NCBI GenBank assembly: GCA_900545515.1
Contig: UQZA01000023.1
Location: 1-39,501 of the forward strand
Direction of reading: 5' to 3'
DNA: 39,501 nucleotides
Origin: an uncultured Eubacteriales bacterium
GTDB taxonomy: Bacteria > Bacillota > Clostridia > Oscillospirales > Oscillospiraceae
The position numbers were made by a program, and so were the translations under genes. Position 1 is the stretch's first letter. Every line of letters begins with the position of its first letter. Below, in pieces: positions 25,141 through 33,394 of the stretch. Under the pieces are notes generated by a model, which saw only the letters and a list, made by a program, of their open reading frames with translations, was not told the origin of the DNA and searched no databases.

Positions 25141-26277
25141 TTACTGCTCCGCTCTGCCAGTGAGCAGCTGCTGCGCCTGACGGAAAAAGGCGGAAATACT
25201 TTCTTTATTTGTCGTGTAATAATACCGGGACTGCTCCTGCTCCCGGGTCAAAAAGCCATAGTTAAACAGCGTCACCAGAATCCTGGACATTTGCCCCGGG
25301 TTGATCTCCATTTCCTCAGCCAGCTTTTGACCATAGGACCGCTCCGCTCCCAGACGCTGGAGCACCTCAAATTTACTCCTGTCGCTGATCGAACGCAGAA
25401 TGGCACAAGTCCGCTCCACGCTGCCGCCCACCTTGCGAATTGTGCTGTGAATGGTCACGGCGCAGCCAATGACAAATGTGCTGCCGCCCCGGCTTACTGC
25501 GGAGTACTCGTCATTCAGATCGTACAAAATTCCGGTGCAGTTCATCAGGGAAAACAAAACCCGTTTATCTGGCAGCTCCGGCAGCGTTTCCTGACTTTGG
25601 GCAATCAGCTGCACCAGCTGGGAGGGAGAAGTCCCTGTAAACTGCGTCTGCCAGTAGTCGGCTGTGCTCTCCAGGAGCCAGCTCTCCCCCTCCAGCTGTG
25701 CCTCCAGCTGCCGGGCATAGGGTGCGGCCAGCTCCAGCAGCGCATCCAGGGCCTGCTCATAGTGCGACAGCGTCTGCAGCAGCTCCAGGCGGTACTCCGC
25801 CGGGTAGTTCAGGCCATACAGCAAATCCACCAGGCTTCGCCGCTCCTGCCCCGGCTCCAGGGGACGGAATTCCAACCCGGAGATGCTCATATCCCCAAGG
25901 CGGAAGCCCTGCCGCTGCATACAGCGCCAGCGCTCCTTCAAATGCCGGACCTCTTCCTCTGGCTCCGGTGCTTCATAGAGGAAAAAGGACAACGTCATGG
26001 CCTTGGCCAGGCACATGTTATCCCGGACTGCATCCGTCTCAAAACGCCGGAAATACCGCTGAACTGTAGGGTTCTGCACATCCAGCCCGGCACACACCTC
26101 CCGGCTGATTCGTTCCAGGCATTGCAAACGCTGGGTAAATGCAGCCGGAAACGCATCTCCATAGAGCCGGGCCATGGACTCGGCAATGTCGCAAAATGAA
26201 ATTCCGTTGACATACTTATAGAGCATCTCCACGGTCTCATACAGGATAAAGGTGCGGCGGTCAATTTGATAGGCCAT
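25141..26277 (-). CDS. Large ArsR-type transcriptional regulator
   Basis: A 378-residue cytoplasmic protein. The first 290 residues have no recognised motif, apart from helical, Leu-rich stretches. The C-terminal part (SISDRSKFEVLQRLGAERSY..., about residues 290-375) is a winged helix of the ArsR type, ending in SRYYYTTNKESISAF, the usual wing and last helix. The architecture is the same as in the regulator at 38340-39392, and both flank secreted-protein genes. The start is placed at the ATG at 26277, eight bases after AGGTGG; the GTG at 26289 is inside that site. No ArsR metal-binding motif is evident, so the signal may be sensed by the large N-terminal region. Likely target: neighbouring surface genes (inference). 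Confidence 0.8.
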   Translation of the reverse strand: MAYQIDRRTFILYETVEMLYKYVNGISFCDIAESMARLYGDAFPAAFTQRLQCLERISREVCAGLDVQNPTVQRYFRRFETDAVRDNMCLAKAMTLSFFLYEAPEPEEEVRHLKERWRCMQRQGFRLGDMSISGLEFRPLEPGQERRSLVDLLYGLNYPAEYRLELLQTLSHYEQALDALLELAAPYARQLEAQLEGESWLLESTADYWQTQFTGTSPSQLVQLIAQSQETLPELPDKRVLFSLMNCTGILYDLNDEYSAVSRGGSTFVIGCAVTIHSTIRKVGGSVERTCAILRSISDRSKFEVLQRLGAERSYGQKLAEEMEINPGQMSRILVTLFNYGFLTREQEQSRYYYTTNKESISAFFRQAQQLLTGRAEQ

Positions 26278-26307
26278 AACTGTTTCCACCTATTTCGTTT
26301 TTTCTGT

Positions 26308-26336
26308 ATGGTATCACACTTTTTGCCACACCGCAA
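26308..26336 (-). promoter_or_regulatory. Predicted promoter of the internal ArsR-type gene
   Basis: TTGCGG (26331-26336) and TACCAT (26308-26313) on the minus strand, 17 bases apart, about 30 bases upstream of the ATG at 26277. Moderate match only. Confidence 0.45.
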
Positions 26337-26361
26337 GCCGCTGCGGCTGGTCTTCGGACAG

Positions 26362-26410
26362 AAAAGGGCGAACCAACCGGCCTCAAATGGGGCCAGCTGG
26401 TTCGCTCTTT
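26362..26410 (-). terminator. Intrinsic terminator after the SLH/cohesin-like gene
   Basis: On the minus strand AAAGAGCGAACCA...GGCC pairs with GGCC...TGGTTCGCCCTTTT, a long, slightly interrupted stem ending in TTTTCTG. It begins about 30 bases after the stop at 26442. Confidence 0.85.
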
Positions 26411-26441
26411 GGGGATATAAACGGTTCACAGGCGGTCTTTC

Positions 26442-27452
26442 CTAGGCAACCTCTTCCTGAAAGCGCATCAGAATCACCGCAACCTGGGCCCGGGTGGAGC
26501 CGCCCTTCGGGTCCAGGAGCAGCTTGTCATGTTCCTGGGTACCACGGATCAGACCTGCGGCAACCGCCCACTGCATGGCGTCTTTGGCCCAGGCGCTCAC
26601 AGAAGTGCCGTCGGGGAAGGCGGTCAGCTCTGCTGTGGCCGCCGTATCCGCCTCCTGAAGCTTGGCATAGCGGTAGAGCAGCACTGCCATTTGCTCCCGG
26701 GTCAGGGTCCCATTGGGGTCAAAGCAATCCGCCGACACGCCAAGGACAATCTGGTTCGCGGCAGCCCAGCAAACCCCATCGGTGTACCAGGCATCCAGCT
26801 TCACGTCCCGGAAGGGGCAAGCCAGTCCGGAGGCATCCGGTTCCCCCGCCATGCGGTAGAGCACGGTGACCATCATGGCCCGGCTCATGGTGACCCCGGG
26901 GCAAAACCGGGTATCGCTCATACCCATCATCCACTTCCGTTCCAGTACATAGTCCACCCCGGCGTGATACCACGCCGTCTGGGACAGGTCCTGGAAGGCC
27001 GCAGACGGGCAGGGCCTGTCGTGCACAATCTGGCCGGTCACCGAAAAGGCCGGGCAGTCGATTTTCGTGCCGCTGCGCTGCAGCTCCTGGGGCGTCACCT
27101 GGAAGGTGTAGCGACCGGGCTCCCCCGCAAGGGTCAGGGTCAGGGCCGTGGTCTCAGCGGGGACGTCCTTGGCGCTGATCCAGGCCAGGGAGAGCTCACC
27201 CGGCTTAGCCGGATCGACGTCCCACAGGACCTCATCGCCGAAGCCGGTTTGGGTCTCCAGAAGCTCCAGCTCCGCCGGATAGGACACCGCAATTTTGCCG
27301 TTGGTGGTGGCTGTGTGCAAAACCAGGGTCAGCTCCATGCCGGTCTCCAAGGCCTGGGCGCTGCCAGTCACCGCCTCCGGCGAAGCCGCCAGAACACCGG
27401 TGGACAGCAGCAGGCACAGGGCCAGCAACATACTGAACATGCGCATTTTCAT
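26442..27452 (-). CDS. SLH-anchored protein with cohesin-like domain
   Basis: A 336-residue exported protein. It has a signal peptide (residues 1-23, ending VLAAS), a beta-sandwich domain at about 30-150 and three SLH domains at about 155-336 (AWYHAGVDYVLE..., AWYTDGVCWAAAN..., and SAWAKDAMQWAVAAG...). The sandwich follows the cohesin strand pattern: MELTLVLHTATTNGKIAVSY, a YPAELELLE strand, PGELSLAWISA, TTALTLTLAGEPGRYTF and a final Q-E-L loop. The identity as cohesin is a judgement from pattern, not proven; related CBM-like folds are possible. It lies 52 bases after the dockerin-bearing protease gene, in the same direction, and could anchor that protease. The ATG at 27452 is preceded by AAAGGATG. 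Confidence 0.8.
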   Translation of the reverse strand: MKMRMFSMLLALCLLLSTGVLAASPEAVTGSAQALETGMELTLVLHTATTNGKIAVSYPAELELLETQTGFGDEVLWDVDPAKPGELSLAWISAKDVPAETTALTLTLAGEPGRYTFQVTPQELQRSGTKIDCPAFSVTGQIVHDRPCPSAAFQDLSQTAWYHAGVDYVLERKWMMGMSDTRFCPGVTMSRAMMVTVLYRMAGEPDASGLACPFRDVKLDAWYTDGVCWAAANQIVLGVSADCFDPNGTLTREQMAVLLYRYAKLQEADTAATAELTAFPDGTSVSAWAKDAMQWAVAAGLIRGTQEHDKLLLDPKGGSTRAQVAVILMRFQEEVA

Positions 27453-27470
27453 CGATTCATCATCCTTTCC

Positions 27471-27495
27471 CGCCCGGGGCACTGCGCCCCGGGCG
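27471..27495 (-). other. GC hairpin between protease and anchor genes
   Basis: CGCCCGGGGC (27471-27480) is perfectly complementary to GCCCCGGGCG (27486-27495) with a 5-base loop. It sits between the protease stop (27505) and the ribosome-binding site of the anchor gene. No U-run follows, so it is more likely an RNA-stability element or partial attenuator than a full terminator. Confidence 0.55.
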
Positions 27496-27504
27496 CGTTG
27501 CGTC

Positions 27505-30500
27505 TTAGGGCTGGGCGTCTTGGGACACGGGGGGCTGGTAGACCTGCAGCTCCGACGGCTCCAGGGTCAGGAGCGGCTCCCCTTCCAGCATTTCTGGTAC
27601 TTCTGCGCTATGAATGCCAGCCTCTGCCAGGTAGTCTATAAAAGTACCTGTGAGCGGCGCCTTGCCTTCCCCAAAAGAGCCAAGGGTTAGGACCTGTGTC
27701 TTACCATCCATATCTCCGGTAATTGCATACAGAGTAGATTCTTGCCGGACTCGGTTATATACGCTGTAGTAGTACACAGGATTTCCAGAAGCCGCAGAGT
27801 AAGAATAAATCAGCGAATTCCCTTGTTCTGAGAATGCTTCAACTTCAAGGTCTAGAACATATGGAGATACCATAATGCCAAAGTTCCTGGTGATGTCCAC
27901 ATCATACCTCATCCCGCTCGATGTAACAATATAAAACCCACCGCGCATGCCTTTCTGCTCTACTATTCCAGTTATAAAATCATCTTTAACTATACTTTCT
28001 AAATTATAATATAATGCCGTTCCTGCAGGATAGGTCGTTTCACCTAAAGTCAGTTCTTTAAGAGGGACAAATCCAAAATACGACTGGTATACAAAAAATA
28101 CAACATCATGATAATATGAGTATGCAATATCTGAAGTTGGGGCAAGAATATTAATTCGTTTTTGCACCTCCAGCGTATCCGGATCCAAGCAAAACAGCGC
28201 TTCTCTCCTGTCATCATCCGTATATCCGCTTGCATAGACCACGTCTTTTCCGGAGTCCGCTCCAGTAATGTGAAGACCCGGTGTCTCACGCAGAACGGTA
28301 AATTCTTCCGGCGCAGCCGCGTTAAACTGAATCCACCCCGGCACACCATCTCCTGTATCAGCCAGATAACTGCGCATCGTTTTGTCGTCAAAAGGCATTA
28401 CAGTGAATTCGCAGGAAGTAGAAATCTCAGGATTTACCACAGAAGTCACGGTAATCGTAGTCGTTCCCGCTTCCCTCGCGGTAATCATACCGTGAGCATC
28501 CACTGACGCCACTGTCTCGTTGCTAGAAGACCAGAGCAATCTTTGATCTTTTGCTGTAACCGGGAAGACTGCTGCCTGCAGCTGCTGCGTCTGGCCCTCA
28601 AATTGCCAACCAGTCTCCGGCAAGCTAATTCGCTCCGCGGACTTTTCCAGAGGGTCCCGATCATAGGGAATGTAGAGGCCATAAGTCTTTTGGCCACCGA
28701 TTGCTCCAAGCACTGTCCCTTTCCCAGTCTCCAGATCCACTTGAATGAGATTATGCTGATAAGGGTTTTGGCTTTCAGAATTGGGATATGGATAATAATT
28801 CGACCAATACAGGCACCCCCTATTATGATCAAACGCCATAGATTGCGCAGATGTGTAACTGAAAACGCCTGTATTTCCAATCTCTTTACAATACAGGTCA
28901 TCGTCTGTAAGCTCCAATTTGTACAGATTTGCACTCAAGGTTCCTCGATCCACACAATAGAGATTTCCTTCCAGATCGCAGGCCAGCGCAGCCACCCCCT
29001 TGCCCGTACTTCCGCTGATCCACGATTTCCCTACTTGTGTACACTCCCCTGTATCCAGGTCTACCGTATACAGAAATACATTTACTACAAAATCATTTAA
29101 TCTTGTTAGACCTATTGCATACATTGTTTTTGTTGAATAATCATACGCCATATCTAAAATTTCTGTAGTTGTAGAGAATTCCCAGTGCAAAGATGATTCT
29201 GACAACGTGATAGCCCCAACCTTTGCTGGCAGAAATTCGCCAAACTTCATCGCGACCAGTTCGTTGCCACTCGTAACTGCATAAACACAACCATCCACAT
29301 ACTCAGCAGCCCGATATGCTCGCTCCGTTGTAGTCAGTAAAACTGGTCGTTCAGGAGAATCCTCAGCAAAACTCATCCAGCCGGATGTCCCCTGCCCTTC
29401 CATATACCCATAGAAGGCATTTGGCTCATAGCCCAGATTGAGATCAGACAGGTCCACCTTATAAATTGCCGTATTCATGGCATAGTCCGACACAGCGAGG
29501 TAACAGAATGTGGTCCGAACATCCTGCAAATCCCAGGTGAGTTTGCAGCCTGTTCCCGGCTTCCTGTCATCTACCTGCAGCCGCTGGAGAATGGACAAGC
29601 CTGCGCTGTCCAGCAGCACCGCATCTGCCAGATATTGATTATCCGAAACTGTCACAGTCAGGGTTCTGGCCGCAGAATCCAGCACAACACCGTCCAAGTC
29701 TGCCTTCGGCGCTGCGCAGTCTACCGTAATGGGGACGCGCCAGGTTTGTCCCTCCTCCCCACTGCCGGGCTTGGCCGTAATTGCAACTACAGCCTTTGTG
29801 CCATCCGGTAAGACAGCGCCGTGATCATCGGTCCCAGCCCAACCTAAAGATATGGACCGGATTGTGTTTTGCCAGGCCCCCGTGTTGGCATGGTAGTAGG
29901 CACGGTTCAGATTCTCCAGGATCTCTTCATAATAGACCTGCTTTCCGTCCTCGCTTTCGATGCGAACAGAGAATTCCGCCGCATTGCGCAGCAGGGAAAT
30001 CTGAAGGGCTGCCAGGCAATCCGCCATTCCATCCCCGTTGGGAGAGATGGCATTCCGGTCTGCCAGATAGTCGCTTGCCTCTGCCGTAAAGGGATTCAGG
30101 CCCAGACCAAAGGCCTGGCCGTCCACCCGGGTCACCGCCGCGTTGAAACCGCCGGAATAGCTGTGTTCCAGGGTGGCCTCGTCATAATACCATGCGTCCT
30201 CCAGCATAGGGGGTTCAGACCAGCTGCCGTAATAGGCCAGGAAGGGCAGGGACAGGTCTGCATTTTCCAAAATTACGCCCTCTTCCGTGCTCCGTTCCAC
30301 TTCCCGGACATATACAAAGCCATCCACATAAATGCCGTTCTCAAAATTCCCATCTAAGTACGCCCGGTCACTCTTCGACAGGTCCATGGTCACTGTAACG
30401 GTGGCGCTGCCGCCGGGGGCCACGGTACAGCCCGTGTCCTCCATCACAGCCCCTTCCAGGTCCTCCAGCTGACACAGGTACCGTTGGGCGTCCCCGGTGG

Positions 30501-33045
30501 TCACGGCGCCGTCTCCATCCAGGTCCAAAATCGCCAGCTTCTGTTCCGGCAGGGTCAGACTGCCGTTACAGTGGCGCAGGAACGCCATGGCGTCCTCCCG
30601 GTCCACCCGGTTGTCTCCGGTGAGGTCGTAGGGCATGGAGGCAACTGCAAAGTCCACCTTGGGGGACAGCCCATGGGAGGTCTCGGCCATGTAGTCCACG
30701 CCGTCCAGGGTTTCCACAGCCTCGGTGAGCACATCGCTTCCAAAGGCGTAGGTCTTGGGCTCCTGAGACAGGTTGTACACGGTAAAGGTAAACTGGTAGC
30801 TGCCAGTCCGGTCGGGGTCATCCCCCAGCTCCACCTTTACCTTGCCGTCGTTGCCCGAAGCGGCCCCGGTCAGAAGATAGGACTGGGCCGTTGTGGCCTT
30901 TTGGGCATTGGCCAAACCGGCCCCCTGCTTCCGCGGGGAGTAGGGCAGGCCGCTCTCTTCGGTCAGAGGCTTCGCCGTGCTCATGAGCAGGGCCTGAGCC
31001 AGGGCCCGGGCGGACAGGCCCGTCCGTTCTGTCAGATTTTGGTCATCGATGTACTGTAGCACCAGGGCTGACAGGCCCGCCATGGCCGGAGCTGCCATAG
31101 AGGTGCCGCTCATGGCGCCATAGGCGCCTCCATCCAGGGTGGAGTAGATGTTGCCGCCAGGAGCCGTAATCTCCGGTTTCAGGGACAGGTCCCCGGGGAC
31201 GCCCCAGGAGGAGAAGTCGCTCATCCGGTAGCCGTCTTCCGCGTTTTCCAGAACCGCCGGGGCGCTGTGGAGGGTCATGACGCCGCCCCAGCTGCCGTCC
31301 GCCCCCTGTTCCGAGGCCGCCAGAATCCGCTGCATATCCTTCTGCGTCAGGAACACACAGGGAATGGTTCCCGTGGAAGCGCTCAAGTCCATATTGACGG
31401 TGCCGCTGGTGTTGTTATAGACAATCACGGCCCTGGCCCCAGCCTGGGCCGCAAAGCTGTGCTTTTCCGAAAAAGCGTTGGTACCCCGGGAAACCAGGAC
31501 AATTTTGCCTGTCACGTCCAGCCCATTGAAGTCGCTTTGGGACATGGCATATTTCCGGGTATCGGTGTCGCTGGTGGGATCACCCAGGAAGACAAAGGGG
31601 TATTCGGTCCCCTCTCCGTCCGCGTCCAGGCTCTCCCAGCTCTCCAGCCCTGACGGCGCGCTGCCCACTGCAGTGTAAGAGGCGTTGATCTGGCCCATGG
31701 AAAGGTAGGGGCCGGTCAAGCCGGAATTGGTGACGCTGGCCACCGTCAGAGCATTTTCATAGGAGCCGGGACTGCCTACGGTGTCAACGTCCGGGTCCGA
31801 GGTCCGGTGCAGATCCGTACCGGTGGCACTCTGGAAACCGGCGCTGTAGGCGTTGCCCGCAGAAATCGTCACCACGGTATCGGTCTGTGTCAAGGACTGG
31901 AACAGACGCTCTGCGTAGGCCACGCCGGAACCGGCGGGGTCTACAAAACCGGGACTGTTGGAGCCCAAGCTCAGATTGATGGCGTCGCAGCCCAAGGAAA
32001 TGGCATCCTGGATGGCAGCCATGTAGTCATCGGCGTAAGCGCCGCCATTCTTACCAAACACTTTCATCACCAGCAGTTGGGCCTCCGGGGCCACGCCGCA
32101 AGCCAGCACCGTCTCGGCTGCGGAGGCAAAGCCGCCGTCCTTTGGAACATAGCGGTTGGCTGTGGCAATGCCGGACACGTGGGTGCCGTGGTCCCCGGCG
32201 CTGTCGTGATCGTGGGTAATATCCAGGTCTCCGTCCACATAGTTGTAGCCGAAGGCCACCTTGGTGTTGCGGTAAAGGTCCGCCGCCGTGAGGCCATCCT
32301 GGGCAATGGTCAGCCGGGGCAGCACCTGTGCAATTTCCTCCTGATCCAGCAGATCCCAACTCCCCTGCTCCTGACCCAGGGCATAGTCGTAAGCTGCCGG
32401 GTCAAAGGAGGGGTGGTCCAGATCCAAGCCGGTGTCAATGACCGCAATGCGCATCCCGGCGCCGGTGTACCCGTTCTCCCAGGTCCCGTAGCTTCCCACC
32501 ATGTCGCCGGTGGTGATGGTCATGGGAGAGAGCTCTGTCTGGCAGGTCTCGTACACCGGGACGGGGCACACCTGTTCCACCCCGGGCAGGGTCGCAATCT
32601 CCTCCATGGAGCCGTAGGGCACCACGGCGGAAATGGCGTTGGCCACCGCTGTGAATTGATAGCGCACCTCCAGGGGCTCCTTCAGCACCTGAGTCTCAAT
32701 GCTCTCAATCACCGCCGCCTGCCGGTTCAAGAGACGGCCGGTATAGGCGGTCGCCTCCGCCATGGCAGAGGCGGCATAGCCCTGCTCCAGGGCGCTTTTA
32801 CCCGACAGGACAATGAACACCCGGACCGGGGTATCCGCCGCCGGAGACGCCTCTGTGGGTTCCTCCAGGGCCAGGGTATCATCGGCCAGGGAAGCCAGCT
32901 GCTCCCGTTCCTGACCGGTTACCTCGGTCAGGATTCCGGCGCTCCGCCCTTCGGCATTGACCTGCCCGGCAGGCAGGAGCATCCCCAGAGCCAGGCAAAG
33001 GGCCAGGGCCAGAGCAAGCAGGCGGTTACGTTTTTGATTCGCCAT
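27505..33045 (-). CDS. Secreted S8 (subtilisin-like) protease with internal dockerin-like domain
   Basis: A 1846-residue exoprotein. Signal peptide residues 1-32; propeptide-like region with VRVFIVLSGKSALEQG; S8 domain with Asp204 (VIDTGLD), His286 (GDHGTHVSG) and Ser649 (GTSMAAPAMAG), likely oxyanion Asn398; inserted PA domain about 505-580. At 806-862 two EF-hand loops, DLTGDNRVDREDA and DLDGDGAVTTGDA, spaced as in a type I dockerin. Then C5a-peptidase-like beta domains to about 1190, a propeller-like region of YxxD/G repeats, one Big_2 immunoglobulin-like domain (LLWSSSNETVASVD, about residues 1467-1550), and more propeller-like sequence. No SLH domain or other wall anchor. The ATG at 33045 follows GGATGTGAGGT; the GTG upstream is less likely. 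Positions 27700-29600 are visibly AT-richer than the rest. Confidence 0.94.
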   Translation of the reverse strand: MANQKRNRLLALALALCLALGMLLPAGQVNAEGRSAGILTEVTGQEREQLASLADDTLALEEPTEASPAADTPVRVFIVLSGKSALEQGYAASAMAEATAYTGRLLNRQAAVIESIETQVLKEPLEVRYQFTAVANAISAVVPYGSMEEIATLPGVEQVCPVPVYETCQTELSPMTITTGDMVGSYGTWENGYTGAGMRIAVIDTGLDLDHPSFDPAAYDYALGQEQGSWDLLDQEEIAQVLPRLTIAQDGLTAADLYRNTKVAFGYNYVDGDLDITHDHDSAGDHGTHVSGIATANRYVPKDGGFASAAETVLACGVAPEAQLLVMKVFGKNGGAYADDYMAAIQDAISLGCDAINLSLGSNSPGFVDPAGSGVAYAERLFQSLTQTDTVVTISAGNAYSAGFQSATGTDLHRTSDPDVDTVGSPGSYENALTVASVTNSGLTGPYLSMGQINASYTAVGSAPSGLESWESLDADGEGTEYPFVFLGDPTSDTDTRKYAMSQSDFNGLDVTGKIVLVSRGTNAFSEKHSFAAQAGARAVIVYNNTSGTVNMDLSASTGTIPCVFLTQKDMQRILAASEQGADGSWGGVMTLHSAPAVLENAEDGYRMSDFSSWGVPGDLSLKPEITAPGGNIYSTLDGGAYGAMSGTSMAAPAMAGLSALVLQYIDDQNLTERTGLSARALAQALLMSTAKPLTEESGLPYSPRKQGAGLANAQKATTAQSYLLTGAASGNDGKVKVELGDDPDRTGSYQFTFTVYNLSQEPKTYAFGSDVLTEAVETLDGVDYMAETSHGLSPKVDFAVASMPYDLTGDNRVDREDAMAFLRHCNGSLTLPEQKLAILDLDGDGAVTTGDAQRYLCQLEDLEGAVMEDTGCTVAPGGSATVTVTMDLSKSDRAYLDGNFENGIYVDGFVYVREVERSTEEGVILENADLSLPFLAYYGSWSEPPMLEDAWYYDEATLEHSYSGGFNAAVTRVDGQAFGLGLNPFTAEASDYLADRNAISPNGDGMADCLAALQISLLRNAAEFSVRIESEDGKQVYYEEILENLNRAYYHANTGAWQNTIRSISLGWAGTDDHGAVLPDGTKAVVAITAKPGSGEEGQTWRVPITVDCAAPKADLDGVVLDSAARTLTVTVSDNQYLADAVLLDSAGLSILQRLQVDDRKPGTGCKLTWDLQDVRTTFCYLAVSDYAMNTAIYKVDLSDLNLGYEPNAFYGYMEGQGTSGWMSFAEDSPERPVLLTTTERAYRAAEYVDGCVYAVTSGNELVAMKFGEFLPAKVGAITLSESSLHWEFSTTTEILDMAYDYSTKTMYAIGLTRLNDFVVNVFLYTVDLDTGECTQVGKSWISGSTGKGVAALACDLEGNLYCVDRGTLSANLYKLELTDDDLYCKEIGNTGVFSYTSAQSMAFDHNRGCLYWSNYYPYPNSESQNPYQHNLIQVDLETGKGTVLGAIGGQKTYGLYIPYDRDPLEKSAERISLPETGWQFEGQTQQLQAAVFPVTAKDQRLLWSSSNETVASVDAHGMITAREAGTTTITVTSVVNPEISTSCEFTVMPFDDKTMRSYLADTGDGVPGWIQFNAAAPEEFTVLRETPGLHITGADSGKDVVYASGYTDDDRREALFCLDPDTLEVQKRINILAPTSDIAYSYYHDVVFFVYQSYFGFVPLKELTLGETTYPAGTALYYNLESIVKDDFITGIVEQKGMRGGFYIVTSSGMRYDVDITRNFGIMVSPYVLDLEVEAFSEQGNSLIYSYSAASGNPVYYYSVYNRVRQESTLYAITGDMDGKTQVLTLGSFGEGKAPLTGTFIDYLAEAGIHSAEVPEMLEGEPLLTLEPSELQVYQPPVSQDAQP

Positions 33046-33141
33046 GTTGTACCTCACATCCTTTTTTTAACCGTCCCGGCCCCAGACGGAAGCCGGGCGC
33101 TTTTTCATTGAACTTTCAAGGGACCAGCTGTGGAGGGCAGC

Positions 33142-33171
33142 GTAGGGTGCGGCCTCCCGGACGCACCCTAC
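33142..33171. repeat. Perfect 10-bp inverted repeat in intergenic gap
   Basis: GTAGGGTGCG (33142-33151) and CGCACCCTAC (33162-33171) enclose ten bases. The arms resemble the termini of the adjacent element at 33207-33299 (GTAGGG-x-CGCAC), so it may be a related small palindromic element or part of a composite. The 349-base gap 33046-33394 contains this, the neighbouring element, and a GC hairpin at about 33076-33100. No clear promoter for the downstream protease gene was found. Confidence 0.55.
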
Positions 33172-33206
33172 CGCCTCAGGGTGCAGACGGAAGCTACGGT
33201 CCACCC

Positions 33207-33299
33207 CTGTAGGGACGCACCATGTGCGCCCGCTGGGAAACGTGTGGGAATTCGCCGGAAATTTGAAAAAACGGAAGATTTCACTGTGCGCCCCTACAG
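33207..33299. mobile_element. 93-bp MITE-like element with CTGTAGGGRCGCAC termini
   Basis: CTGTAGGGACGCAC (33207-33220) and GTGCGCCCCTACAG (33286-33299) are terminal inverted repeats matching at 13 of 14 positions. The inner 50 bases recur at 16464-16514. There is no coding capacity. Together these show a dispersed non-autonomous intergenic element; the source transposase is not in the window. Confidence 0.75.
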
Positions 33300-33394
33300 C
33301 GTCTCTATGGGACCTGGTCAATTTGTAGGAGTTGCCTTAGGTGTACCCATATGCCCCCGAGGGAGGCTGGGCGCTGACGTGAACCACATGGCAA

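Noticed and set aside
28543..29100. A 185-codon plus-strand frame in the AT-rich part of the dockerin protease gene
   Set aside because: Antisense shadow with no start signal; the minus-strand frame is continuous across it.
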